Virus record (IMG/VR): IMGVR_UViG_3300021335_000006
Coordinates: 62,001-126,000 of that record
Strand: one strand, 5' to 3'
Length of the DNA stretch: 64,000 nt
Source of the DNA: a virus
This document shows, piece by piece, positions 10,824 through 19,196 of this stretch (its first letter is position 1; each line of letters starts with the position of its first letter). The position numbers and the translations under genes were made by a program. Under the pieces are notes generated by a model, which made no database searches, was not told the origin of the DNA, and was given only the letters and a program-made list of their open reading frames with translations.

Positions 10824-13511
10824 ATGGCGCTCGGAGATAAAAGATTTACTAGAATTCCACCAGAGAGTACTGGTGATCGTGTATACATGATCCACACTGC
10901 CGAGATTGAGTTCGGAACGAACACTGGCGGAAATAGCATTGGATACAACTGGAAGATCGGCTCAATGTACACTGTCACAGGATTTGGGATGGTGCATCTT
11001 CACGGTGTTTATGATAAAGGTGACGGTACTGGCGTTCTTGCTGTTCACTACTCAAAAGCAAATAAATTTGAGAATAACGAGCCTAGCGTTGGTCAAACAA
11101 TCGTCGATCCCGACGATGGCGGTGCTACTCGAATTGTGGGTGAAGTTGTTCGATTTTACGATGTCTATATTCCAGCACAAAATATCATGGGATATGACAA
11201 TCCCGAATATGGGCTCGACATTGATCCATATGGATCAGCACTCGTAACACTAGCGGACGGTCGCCCAACTCTCGATGCGTTCGGTAAACTTCGCACAACA
11301 GGCGCAACTCACTTAGGTGAGTATGTTTACTCTAATATTGACGAACTCTTAGAAAACTTTTCGTTGACATATCTTAATACAGGCGCAAGGGCAAAACGAG
11401 AAGCAGATGTCTTTTTTAGTGATACTGGAAAGTACATTGAGCCAAGAGTAAAAGAACAACAAGACTTTGCGGCGGCTTCAAGCAAGACCTATCATCACTA
11501 TATACCCGGCTCTGGTCATTTGTTCATGGGAACAATGTTGTTTAGTGATACTGGCAAAGTAAGTGCATTGCCTGCAACTAATTCAGGTACGGAAAGAAAT
11601 TTTGGACTTTTTGACGCAGACAATGGATTTATGTTTCGTGTCGGCCCAACGGGTGTCCTTTATCTCGTAAGAAGATCAAGTGTATCTGGATCTGTTAAGA
11701 ATTATATTTTAGCATCATCGGATACATCGGACGGATTCGATAACTTCAATGGCGACTTAATTAACGGCTCCAGAACATTGAGCAATCGTAGTCAGATGGA
11801 CTTCGACTTATCAAAGGACAATATCTTCTGGCTTGATATTCAGTGGCATGGCGCAGGTCGAGTAAGATTTGGCACATTTAATGATGGTCAACGTCTCGTT
11901 ATTCATGAATACTTCCACGGTAATCGCAACACAGAATCATTAAGTGCAACAGCATCACTTCCGGCTTGTCAACAACTGTACTACTACAGCGACAGCGAAA
12001 TGCAAAATCATGCTGTTTATGGAGATGGGTCGGGAACAGACGGTAACTTTGGGCCGCTTCCTTCAGACCTTGTTCGTTTGGGCTTAACTTCGTCGAGACC
12101 AGAAGATGCTAACTACGTCTACATGAGAAGTTGGAGTTCATCTGTATGGACGGAAACAGATATCGATTTACAGTCACTAGGTCGTCCAAAAGTTTACACA
12201 TCTGGGCACTTGGCTGTAGATGGTGCTGGATTCAGACCATTGTTTACTCTATCTCCAAAAGAATTGCTTGCTTCGGGTTCAGTAGATCATAGTCTTTTTG
12301 TTCCTACAAAGATCACTGCATATGCATATGATAATAATGTGGATACTGAGGGAGAGATTTCTGCGGGAGCAAATCGTGACGCAATTGTACACTTCCGAAT
12401 AGGTAGAGATTGCGTTCATAGCGGCCACGATTTTCAAGACATCCCAGGCACTAACTTTCAAATTTCAACTGCTGGTACTTCATTCGAAGACACAAACTTA
12501 TCGGGAAATACAAAGAACATCGAATTTGAAGATATGTTCAATGGGCAATTTACAGATATTCTCACAGATCGCTATATTAATCTACAAAACGGTGCTTGGA
12601 AAAATAGACCCGATGATGGTGGTGTAGCAGAACAAGTTATTTCTGATATCGACAATTCAATTGAAACGACAGGAGTGGGAGCGGCTGTTGATGCTGTAGG
12701 TAATAGCACTACGCTTTTACTTGACGATCAGACTGCGACAACTACGACAGTCGGAACAACCGCAATATATTCTACTACAATTGAAGTAGCAGACGCAACT
12801 GGATTTGTTATCGGTGGATCAGTAACCGTTCTTGATTCAAATAATACTCCATTGACATCTGACGGAACAAACATTCTTGATATCAATGGAAGCGTGTTGA
12901 CGCTAACTAAGCCAATTCAGAACAAGGCAATTCCTGCGGCGACTACACTGACGCACATTAAGTTAATCGAAGGTGGTGCGATCAGCGGAACAAACATTCC
13001 CGCAAACACTGTAATTCGTTCAGTGGATAGTGGAACTCAAGTCACATTAAGTTCAGCAACAACCGGAACGTTCTCTGGCGCTGAAACGTTTACGATGACT
13101 CGACCACCAGTCGTTACGATTGATCCGACTGATGCTGAATGTAGACCAGAAACAAGTGATCGTTGGCTGTTAAGAGAACCACAAACAGCAACATTCCCAT
13201 TGAATGAAAATACCGCAGATGGCGCATTGCATTGTCATAGTATCTCTTCTACTGGTATTGCAAATCCATTCCCAAGAACTGTTTTCATTAAGATTGTTAA
13301 CTTGACGAAAGCGTATTTGTATCAAGATCGATTGCTTACGATTCCTGTGGATACAACTGATTTTGCTTTCGATCCTGCGTCAGTGAATCCTGTTATTCAT
13401 GGATTTACAGGATCTCGCTCGACTTGGACTTTCTTTGCACACGAGCAAATTAAGGATATGCAAGATCCTAGAATTATGTTTAGCATTACTTGGAAAGAGA
13501 TACTTCAGTAA
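10824..13511 (+). CDS. Large virion structural protein, unknown
   Basis: 895 residues with late promoter and AGCGGGA-type leader. The first 450 residues are compact and aromatic rich (GYNWKIGSMYTVTGFGMVHL, NIFWLDIQWHGAGRVRFGTF), giving the impression of a lectin- or tailspike-like globular domain. The C-terminal 250 residues are Thr/Val/Ile/Gly-rich beta sequence. I recognise it only as the kind of long structural protein seen in marine T4-like phages and cannot name a T4 counterpart. The stop codon TAA shares its last A with the ATG of the next gene, so the two are translationally coupled. Confidence 0.65.
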   Translation: MALGDKRFTRIPPESTGDRVYMIHTAEIEFGTNTGGNSIGYNWKIGSMYTVTGFGMVHLHGVYDKGDGTGVLAVHYSKANKFENNEPSVGQTIVDPDDGGATRIVGEVVRFYDVYIPAQNIMGYDNPEYGLDIDPYGSALVTLADGRPTLDAFGKLRTTGATHLGEYVYSNIDELLENFSLTYLNTGARAKREADVFFSDTGKYIEPRVKEQQDFAAASSKTYHHYIPGSGHLFMGTMLFSDTGKVSALPATNSGTERNFGLFDADNGFMFRVGPTGVLYLVRRSSVSGSVKNYILASSDTSDGFDNFNGDLINGSRTLSNRSQMDFDLSKDNIFWLDIQWHGAGRVRFGTFNDGQRLVIHEYFHGNRNTESLSATASLPACQQLYYYSDSEMQNHAVYGDGSGTDGNFGPLPSDLVRLGLTSSRPEDANYVYMRSWSSSVWTETDIDLQSLGRPKVYTSGHLAVDGAGFRPLFTLSPKELLASGSVDHSLFVPTKITAYAYDNNVDTEGEISAGANRDAIVHFRIGRDCVHSGHDFQDIPGTNFQISTAGTSFEDTNLSGNTKNIEFEDMFNGQFTDILTDRYINLQNGAWKNRPDDGGVAEQVISDIDNSIETTGVGAAVDAVGNSTTLLLDDQTATTTTVGTTAIYSTTIEVADATGFVIGGSVTVLDSNNTPLTSDGTNILDINGSVLTLTKPIQNKAIPAATTLTHIKLIEGGAISGTNIPANTVIRSVDSGTQVTLSSATTGTFSGAETFTMTRPPVVTIDPTDAECRPETSDRWLLREPQTATFPLNENTADGALHCHSISSTGIANPFPRTVFIKIVNLTKAYLYQDRLLTIPVDTTDFAFDPASVNPVIHGFTGSRSTWTFFAHEQIKDMQDPRIMFSITWKEILQ

Positions 13512-14122
13512 TGCCTTCGATTCATCAGTTTTATGGGACTCGATGGAATTGGCTTCCTGCTGATGAGGGTGGATACCCAAATCAAAAGGTTGCATTCGAT
13601 GGGCCAACAAGAACGATATTTGTAGATGAAGGAGTGACAACGTTAGACGTAAAGACGGATTTGTATTCCGCTTGGAAAGAATGGAATATTGCATCGACGG
13701 AAGCACCCGATGCTAGAGTTTGGGATAAAGCATTTACTGCTGTTGGTGGTGACCCGATTACTGAAGATAGAGATCTTGGTGTCACATACTTTCTTGAGAA
13801 TGGATGGAGGATACAGCCCTTTGCTTCAAAGTCATCATATACATTGACGATTGAAGGAAACTTATATACACGAGAAGCGGGTCAGACTCCGTTTTACTTT
13901 GCGGAAGGTGTTTCTGTTTCGCTTGTAAGATCGAATATCGTTGATTTAATTACTGTAGAAGCTGTTGGTGTGAGTTTGACAGATCAGGATATTACGAACA
14001 TTGCAAATGCTGCCGCAGATCAAGTTTGGGATGAGCAATTAAATTCGCATCAAACAGCAGGATCTACGGGTAAAAAGCTGAAAGATAACTTAAAGCGTAA
14101 CTCGTATATCGCCAGAATATGA
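13511..14122 (+). CDS. Virion structural protein of the DLYSAWKEW type
   Basis: 203 residues from the ATG that overlaps the previous stop (TAATG). The signature VKTDLYSAWKEWN, followed by GGDPITEDRDLG and TYFLENGWRIQPF, recurs in structural proteins of many tailed phages. The C-terminal VWDEQLNSHQTAGSTGKKL resembles the oligomerisation tail of those proteins. Function is unassigned; fibre or neck appendage is likely from context. A longer GTG-initiated form from 13490 is possible but would overlap the upstream gene without a ribosome site. Confidence 0.65.
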   Translation: MPSIHQFYGTRWNWLPADEGGYPNQKVAFDGPTRTIFVDEGVTTLDVKTDLYSAWKEWNIASTEAPDARVWDKAFTAVGGDPITEDRDLGVTYFLENGWRIQPFASKSSYTLTIEGNLYTREAGQTPFYFAEGVSVSLVRSNIVDLITVEAVGVSLTDQDITNIANAAADQVWDEQLNSHQTAGSTGKKLKDNLKRNSYIARI

Positions 14123-14128
14123 GTTTAT

Positions 14129-14136
14129 TATAAATA
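14129..14136 (+). promoter_or_regulatory. T4-type late promoter for the prohead core genes
   Basis: Exact TATAAATA 30 bp before the gp67-like gene, at the head of the prohead cluster. Confidence 0.85.
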
Positions 14137-14158
14137 ATATACTACAGGAGAAATAATT

Positions 14159-14371
14159 ATGGATAATACTACATTAGATTTAGTGAGACAGGCTATTAAC
14201 TCCAAGCCAGACGAATTTAAAGATACGTTTAACGATATCATGACTAACAAAGTTGCAAATGCAGTCGATATGAAATATGACGAAATGTTTGCTTCCGCTT
14301 CAGAGGAAGAGTCCTTTGAAGAGTCAGAGATGGATGACGTAGAACAAGAAATGGAAATCGAAGGAGAGTAA
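14159..14371 (+). CDS. Prohead core protein, gp67-like
   Basis: 70 residues with a helical N-terminal half and a very acidic C-terminus (EEESFEESEMDDVEQEMEIE). Size, acidity and position just upstream of the gp68-like gene and protease gp21 match T4 gp67, a core component degraded by gp21 to an internal peptide. Sequence similarity to T4 gp67 is too low to see by eye, so the call rests on composition and synteny. ATG behind AGGAGAAAT. Confidence 0.6.
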   Translation: MDNTTLDLVRQAINSKPDEFKDTFNDIMTNKVANAVDMKYDEMFASASEEESFEESEMDDVEQEMEIEGE

Positions 14372-14374
14372 GGT

Positions 14375-14800
14375 ATGAGAACCTTGCAAGACATCATACA
14401 GGAAGCTGTTGATAAGCCTCGTTCAGAAGACGAACAGCGTTTTATCGACAAGCATATTGTAGATAAAAAAGATCATCCAGAAGCTGAAGAAAGTCAATTC
14501 ACTTCTAAGTCTAAAAAGGCTAAGCGCCGGGCAGACAGAGAAGAGGGTAATGACGCTGCAGTTTACGAAGAGCGTTTGCTTGGATTCTCTAATTTTATTT
14601 CTTTAGAGGAGTCAGTCAAACCCGGTAAGATGACCTTGCAAGATGGCTCTTCCGTAATGATTGGCAAAGAAGATGCCTCGGCAATCAAATCTGTAATGGG
14701 ATCTATGAGTGGATCTAGCAAGAAAAAGATGCACGAAAAGATGATGAAGAATAAGAAAGGATTTGAGGAGATTGTAAAATTTGCTAGGGAGGCTGCTTAA
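14375..14800 (+). CDS. Prohead core protein, gp68-like, with capsid-targeting N-terminus
   Basis: 141 residues. The N-terminus MRTLQDIIQEAVDKPR fits the T4 internal-protein targeting pattern (M-K/R-T/S-x-x-x-I/F-I-x-E), with a probable gp21 cut after IQE. A conserved marine T4-like block follows (RFIDKHIVDKKDHP, then KKAKRRADREEGNDAAVYEE). A second candidate site, FISLEESV, lies in the middle. Position between the gp67-like gene and gp21 suggests the gp68 role in prohead shape; sequence identity to T4 gp68 is not evident. It is followed by an overlapping TAATG. Confidence 0.6.
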   Translation: MRTLQDIIQEAVDKPRSEDEQRFIDKHIVDKKDHPEAEESQFTSKSKKAKRRADREEGNDAAVYEERLLGFSNFISLEESVKPGKMTLQDGSSVMIGKEDASAIKSVMGSMSGSSKKKMHEKMMKNKKGFEEIVKFAREAA

Positions 14801-15066
14801 TGCCTAGCGTAGTCAAGCCATTAAGTCCAGCAGAAGATATCGCAAGCGGAGTCTCTGGAGCGGCCAGTGATATCAGCTTGGCTACTTTGGTTTCAGTAAC
14901 AAACATGGATCCAGCACCAGCGCTGGTTATTATAGTGGAAACTGGAAACGGCATATACGTTAGTCCAAATGGAACTGTTTTTATCGAAAAAGAGCCTGCT
15001 CAAACTTTGGATGCTCCAGCCGCCACTACAGTTGTTTGGGCCAGTGCGATTGCATATAGAGCATAA
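14800..15066 (+). CDS. Small virion-associated protein, unknown
   Basis: 88 residues, start ATG overlapping the previous stop. Low complexity, Ala/Val/Pro rich, with alternating hydrophobic strands (TVVWASAIAYRA at the end). No Cys, no membrane segment, no known motif. Its place between the core genes and gp21 suggests a head-associated small protein. It could be a remnant decoration protein. Confidence 0.5.
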   Translation: MPSVVKPLSPAEDIASGVSGAASDISLATLVSVTNMDPAPALVIIVETGNGIYVSPNGTVFIEKEPAQTLDAPAATTVVWASAIAYRA

Positions 15067-15078
15067 GGATAATAATAA

Positions 15079-15759
15079 ATGTCACTACTCATAAAAGAAA
15101 TTGTTGAAGAAGTTCAATATATCACGGAAGAAAACGAGTCTGGTGGTAAGACGTATTTCGTCGAAGGTGTTATCATGCAAGGTAACATCAAGAATAGAAA
15201 CGGGCGCATTTATCCTTCTGAAGTTTTGTTTAACGAAACGAATCGTTATATCAAAAATTACGTAGAAAAGAATCGTGCATACGGTGAGTTAGGACATCCC
15301 GCTGGTCCCACAATCAATTTGGATCGTGTGTCTCACATGTTCACCGAGTTGCGAACAGAAGGTGACAATGTAGTTGGTCGAGCAAAAGTCATGGGAACTC
15401 CGATGGGCGAGATTGTTAAAAGTCTCATCGACGAAGGCGCTGTAATCGGAATTTCTTCTCGTGGAATGGGCTCGCTTAAGCAAAATAAAAGTGGCATCAT
15501 GGAAGTCCAAAAGGATTTCATGCTTGCTACAGCAGGTGATATCGTTGCTGATCCATCTGCGCCAGATGCATTTGTCAAAGGTGTAATGGAAGGAGTTGAT
15601 TGGGTATATGACATAGCTTCCTCTACATGGGAGAGAGCTAATGCTTTTGATCAAATTGAACAAGAAATTAAAGAAACTGCGAAAGTGTCTAGCAAAGATT
15701 TAGAAGCTAAGGCCGGCGTCATGTTCGAAAGATTTCTATCATCTTTAACAAAGATATAG
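15079..15759 (+). CDS. 21: Prohead core scaffold protease gp21
   Basis: 226 residues. It contains the two catalytic blocks of the T4 prohead protease family: GELGHPAGPTINLDRVSHM with the catalytic His, and VIGISSRGMGSL with the nucleophilic Ser, in the herpesvirus-assemblin-like fold. In T4 this serine protease degrades scaffold and trims gp23 and internal proteins after (L/I)-x-E sequences. That specificity matters here because many other late proteins in this window carry such motifs. It sits in the order gp21-gp22-gp23, with its own stop just before a late promoter. Confidence 0.94.
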   Translation: MSLLIKEIVEEVQYITEENESGGKTYFVEGVIMQGNIKNRNGRIYPSEVLFNETNRYIKNYVEKNRAYGELGHPAGPTINLDRVSHMFTELRTEGDNVVGRAKVMGTPMGEIVKSLIDEGAVIGISSRGMGSLKQNKSGIMEVQKDFMLATAGDIVADPSAPDAFVKGVMEGVDWVYDIASSTWERANAFDQIEQEIKETAKVSSKDLEAKAGVMFERFLSSLTKI

Positions 15760-15763
15760 TTTT

Positions 15764-15771
15764 TATAAATA
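15764..15771 (+). promoter_or_regulatory. T4-type late promoter for gp22
   Basis: Exact TATAAATA 37 bp upstream of gp22. Confidence 0.85.
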
Positions 15772-15807
15772 ATAGATAAACTATAACTAATAGTAAGGAG
15801 AATTCAT

Positions 15808-16764
15808 ATGAGTGAACAATACATTGAAGACGCTGATCTTATCAACGAGATCAAAGCTGATGGTGAGGATTCTGAATCTGCTGATCCCGTAGCTCCTGCT
15901 GGTGGCACTGGTGTTAAGCGTAAAGCTGACAAGCACCAAGGCGACATGAAGGCAGACGAGATCGAAGACGATGTAAAAACTCCCCAAGGCAAGGAAGGCG
16001 TAAAAGCCGCTCCACGTCATGCAGACAAGAAGAGCATGAAAGAGTCTATCGAAGGTATTTTCGAAGGTTCAGATCTTTCAGAAGATTTCAAGCAACGCAC
16101 TGTTGCTATCTTTGAAGCTGCAGTACAAGAAAAAGTTGTTGCTGTTCAAGAAGAACTTGAAGCTAAGTTTGAGCAAGATCTTGAAGAGCAAGTCCATCAA
16201 GCAGTTAACGATGTAGTCGAGAAAGTTGATGCATATCTCGATTATGTAGTTGAGTCTTGGATGAGCGAAAACGAACTTCAGGTTGAAAGCGGTATCAAGC
16301 TTGAAGTTGCGGAATCATTGATGGATGGTCTTAAGGCTTTGGCCTCTGAGCATAACCTCAATATTGATCAAGAAGAAATTGATCGTGTTGCGGAAATAGA
16401 AGCCAAGCTCAAAGAGCAGACCGAAGAATACAATGAAATTTTCGAGCAGTTACTTGAAGCTCGAAATGAAAAAGAATCTCTTGAGCGTGACATTGCGTTT
16501 AAGCAGGTTGTTGAAGGACTGACTGATACACAAGCTGAAAGGCTCCGTGTTCTTTCAGAAGGAGTCTCTTACGAATCAGTAGAAGAATTTACTCAGAAGA
16601 TCGAAGTTATTCGTGATCAGTTTGTTTCTGAGTCTGTAGCTCAACCTGTTTCTGAGGAAGAATCCGATGATCTTCTGCAAGAAGAGACAGAAGAAAAGGC
16701 CTACACTGATCCTTCGGTTTCGGCTTACGTAGAGTCTCTCAGCCGCTTTGCAGCTAAGAACTGA
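15808..16764 (+). CDS. 22: Prohead scaffolding protein gp22
   Basis: 318 residues, highly charged and almost entirely predicted helix or coiled coil (for example AKLKEQTEEYNEIFEQLLEA). Composition, length and place between protease gp21 and capsid gp23 identify the scaffold. In T4 it forms the prohead core and is cut to small peptides by gp21. The N-terminal 90 residues are low complexity with KTPQGKEGVKAAPRHADKKS. Several LxE and VxE motifs are available for processing. Start ATG behind AAGGAGAATT. Confidence 0.88.
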   Translation: MSEQYIEDADLINEIKADGEDSESADPVAPAGGTGVKRKADKHQGDMKADEIEDDVKTPQGKEGVKAAPRHADKKSMKESIEGIFEGSDLSEDFKQRTVAIFEAAVQEKVVAVQEELEAKFEQDLEEQVHQAVNDVVEKVDAYLDYVVESWMSENELQVESGIKLEVAESLMDGLKALASEHNLNIDQEEIDRVAEIEAKLKEQTEEYNEIFEQLLEARNEKESLERDIAFKQVVEGLTDTQAERLRVLSEGVSYESVEEFTQKIEVIRDQFVSESVAQPVSEEESDDLLQEETEEKAYTDPSVSAYVESLSRFAAKN

Positions 16765-16768
16765 TTTT

Positions 16769-16776
16769 TATAAATA
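16769..16776 (+). promoter_or_regulatory. T4-type late promoter for gp23
   Basis: Exact TATAAATA 34 bp upstream of the capsid gene. Confidence 0.87.
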
Positions 16777-16809
16777 GTAATAGACAAAATCTCAATAAGG
16801 AGAACAACT

Positions 16810-18120
16810 ATGAGAAATGAAGAATTACTTCAAAAGTGGAAGCCAGTTCTGGAGCATGAAGCTCTTCCTGCAATTGGCAACTCCCACAAGCAGGCAGTAA
16901 CTGCTACTCTTTTGGAAAACACAGAAAACGCCATTCGTGAAGAAGGCGGCGCTACTATGTCTCTCATGGAAGCACCTGCTACTTCTGACGGAAACGTATT
17001 CGGTTCTGGTGCCAACCGTGGTACTTACGATCCCGTATTGATCTCTCTCGTTCGTCGTGCAATGCCTAACCTCATCGCATATGACATCGCTGGCGTTCAG
17101 CCTATGACTGGTCCTACTGGACTGATCTTCGCTATGCGTTCAGAGTACGAGACAGACGCCGCTGGCAATGATCGTAACGTAGAAGCAATGTACAACGAAG
17201 CTGATACTGATTTCTCTGGAAACGGTGCTGCAGACGGTGTACAGGGTAATGCTACAGGTACTGCTGGATCTGATGACATCGCTAACACTGGAACTGGTAT
17301 GACTACTGCTCAAGCTGAAGCTCTGGGTGATGGTGCTGGTACTAACTTTGCTGAAATGTCTTTTGCAATCGAGAAGGTTTCAGTAACTGCTAAGTCACGT
17401 GCGTTGAAAGCTGAGTACACTTCTGAACTCGCTCAAGATCTGAAAGCAATCCACGGTCTTGACGCTGAGCAAGAGCTTGCTAACATGCTCTCTGCTGAGT
17501 TGCTTGCTGAAATCAACCGTGAAGTTGTACGCACAATCTACTCTTCTGCTGTAACTGGTTCCGCAGACACTGCATCCGCTGGTACTTTCAACTTGGACGT
17601 TGATGCTAACGGTCGTTGGTCAGTAGAGAAGTTCAAGGGCTTGATGTTCCAAATCGAGAAAGAAGCAAACGCAATTGCCAAGGCGACTCGTCGTGGTAAG
17701 GGCAACATCATCGTTTGTTCTTCAGACGTTGCTTCTGCTCTTCAGATGGCTGGCGTTCTGGATTACACTCCTGCTCTTAACGCTAACAACCTGAACCCCG
17801 ATGACACTGGCAATACATTCGCTGGTGTACTGAACGGACGTTTCCGTGTATACGTCGATCCGTATGCAGGTTCTAACTACATGGTAGTAGGCTACAAGGG
17901 TGCAAGCGCATTTGACGCTGGTATCTTCTACTGCCCATATGTTCCTCTGCAGATGGTTCGTGCAGTCGGTGAGAACAGCTTCCAATCTAAGCTGGGCTTC
18001 AAGACTCGCTACGGTATGGTTGCTAATCCCTTCGCTGAAGGTACCAACCAAGCGTATGGTGTTATTAGTAATAATAGCAACGTTTACTATCGTCGTAGCT
18101 TGGTCACCAACTTGCTATAA
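16810..18120 (+). CDS. 23: Major capsid protein gp23
   Basis: 436 residues, shorter than T4 gp23 (about 520), as usual in marine T4-like phages. Diagnostic regions are ISLVRRAMPNLIAYDIAGVQ, GPTGLIFAMRSEY, VTAKSRALKAEYTSELAQDL, AIAKATRRGKGNIIVCSSDV and the C-terminal FKTRYGMVANPFAEG. The N-terminal propeptide (about 50 residues, with VLEHEALPAI and NAIREEGG) probably contains the gp21 cleavage site. Capsid hexamers are built from the mature form. Own late promoter, strong AAGGAG, and a strong terminator downstream point to high expression. No vertex protein gene (gp24) follows. Confidence 0.97.
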   Translation: MRNEELLQKWKPVLEHEALPAIGNSHKQAVTATLLENTENAIREEGGATMSLMEAPATSDGNVFGSGANRGTYDPVLISLVRRAMPNLIAYDIAGVQPMTGPTGLIFAMRSEYETDAAGNDRNVEAMYNEADTDFSGNGAADGVQGNATGTAGSDDIANTGTGMTTAQAEALGDGAGTNFAEMSFAIEKVSVTAKSRALKAEYTSELAQDLKAIHGLDAEQELANMLSAELLAEINREVVRTIYSSAVTGSADTASAGTFNLDVDANGRWSVEKFKGLMFQIEKEANAIAKATRRGKGNIIVCSSDVASALQMAGVLDYTPALNANNLNPDDTGNTFAGVLNGRFRVYVDPYAGSNYMVVGYKGASAFDAGIFYCPYVPLQMVRAVGENSFQSKLGFKTRYGMVANPFAEGTNQAYGVISNNSNVYYRRSLVTNLL

Positions 18121-18150
18121 TAAAAAGATCCGTCTTAACGGACACTTTGA

Positions 18151-18177
18151 GGGAGGCTCCGGCCTCCCTTTTTTTTG
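18151..18177 (+). terminator. Intrinsic terminator after gp23
   Basis: Stem GGGAGGC / GCCTCCC with a TCCG tetraloop followed by a run of eight T. Very strong; it isolates the capsid transcript. Confidence 0.93.
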
Positions 18178-18179
18178 CT

Positions 18180-18187
18180 TATAAATA
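18180..18187 (+). promoter_or_regulatory. T4-type late promoter for the second tube-like gene
   Basis: Exact TATAAATA directly after the gp23 terminator and 33 bp before the 18220 start. Confidence 0.83.
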
Positions 18188-18219
18188 GTAGATACAACAA
18201 CACTTGAGACTTTAGAAAT

Positions 18220-18705
18220 ATGGCTACTTCTAATTTTCTATCACCAATTGAGTTTAGACTTGTAATTGATAGATTACCCGAGACTCGTTTTTATGTGCAG
18301 TCAGTAAATCTACCTGGCTTCAACACGAGTCCTGCGGCCACAGGAACTCCGTTTAAGACGCTCCCCTTTCCAAGTGTAAAGCTTGAATACGATGATCTCG
18401 TTGTGAGTGTGATAGCAGATGAAGATCTCAAAGCATTCCGAGAAGTTTCAGATTGGCTTATATCGCTGACATTCCCCAAAGAGTATAAGCAGTACGATGA
18501 TCTACAGCAGTCTCCGCAGTCGACCCTTTCCGACATGTCTCTAGTAATACTTGATAGCACAAAGAATGCTAACATCACAATCAACTTTATTAACGTGTTT
18601 CCGGTATCAATAAGCGGTATACAGATGGATACGAGAAACGCAGATGTAACTCCGCCCACATTTGACGTTTCGTTTAGGTATGATTCATATAATATTGTAG
18701 TGTAA
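18220..18705 (+). CDS. Second tail-tube-like protein (gp19 superfamily; gp3 or gp54 role possible)
   Basis: 161 residues with the same strand and helix layout as gp19: an N-terminal FRLVIDRLP strand, LPGFNTSPA, a central KLEYDDLVVSVIADEDLKAF segment, then FPVSISGIQ and a final FDVSFRYDSYNIVV strand. In cyanophages the gene after gp23 is often annotated gp3 (tail completion), and T4 gp54 is also gp19-related, so it may cap the tube or start it at the baseplate. The late promoter supports a virion role. Exact T4 equivalence cannot be set by eye. Confidence 0.65.
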   Translation: MATSNFLSPIEFRLVIDRLPETRFYVQSVNLPGFNTSPAATGTPFKTLPFPSVKLEYDDLVVSVIADEDLKAFREVSDWLISLTFPKEYKQYDDLQQSPQSTLSDMSLVILDSTKNANITINFINVFPVSISGIQMDTRNADVTPPTFDVSFRYDSYNIVV

Positions 18706-18723
18706 ACTTTTTTGTGTTATAAT
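18695..18723 (+). promoter_or_regulatory. Sigma70-like promoter for uvsY-uvsW
   Basis: TTGTAG, a 17-bp spacer, then TATAAT with an extended -10 (TGTTATAAT). The start site would fall about 25-30 bp before uvsY. It marks the change from late to early transcription units. Confidence 0.65.
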
Positions 18724-18758
18724 TGATACTATTTAAGTTATTAGGTATGGAGAAGTGA

Positions 18759-19196
18759 ATGAAGATTGAAGATATTGTGCGTGAATGGGAAGGCGACTGC
18801 GAAATTGATATGACTAACATTGCATATGAAAGCGCATCAATTCCCAAGCTACATAATAAGTACTTCAAGATTTATATGGGAGAAGGATACATTCTCAAGA
18901 AGCTTAAAGCCGATCATAAGCAGTTGCTCAAACTCAAAACAGAGTACTACAAGGGTGAACTGAGTTCCGAAGAATTAAACGAGTACGGTTGGGACCCTCA
19001 GCCATTGAAAATTCTTCGTCAAGATATTCCGACATATCTGGATTCAGATTCCGAAATAATCGAGCATTCTTTGAAGATTGGAAGACAAGATCAGAAGATT
19101 GAATATCTAGAGTCCATAATAAAAATGATCAATAATCGTGGCTATCAGCTAAAGACGATTCTTGATTACGAAAGATTTAAGAGTGGAATGAATTGA
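18759..19196 (+). CDS. uvsY: Recombination mediator UvsY
   Basis: 145 residues, close to T4 UvsY (137). The opening EDIVREWEGDCEIDMTNI and the helix LHNKYFKIYMGEGYILKKL are typical. The protein loads UvsX recombinase on gp32-coated single-stranded DNA. It directly precedes uvsW as in T4; the genes overlap by 4 bp with the uvsW TTG start embedded in the uvsY stop region. Start ATG behind TGGAGAAG, after a sigma70-like promoter. Confidence 0.9.
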   Translation: MKIEDIVREWEGDCEIDMTNIAYESASIPKLHNKYFKIYMGEGYILKKLKADHKQLLKLKTEYYKGELSSEELNEYGWDPQPLKILRQDIPTYLDSDSEIIEHSLKIGRQDQKIEYLESIIKMINNRGYQLKTILDYERFKSGMN

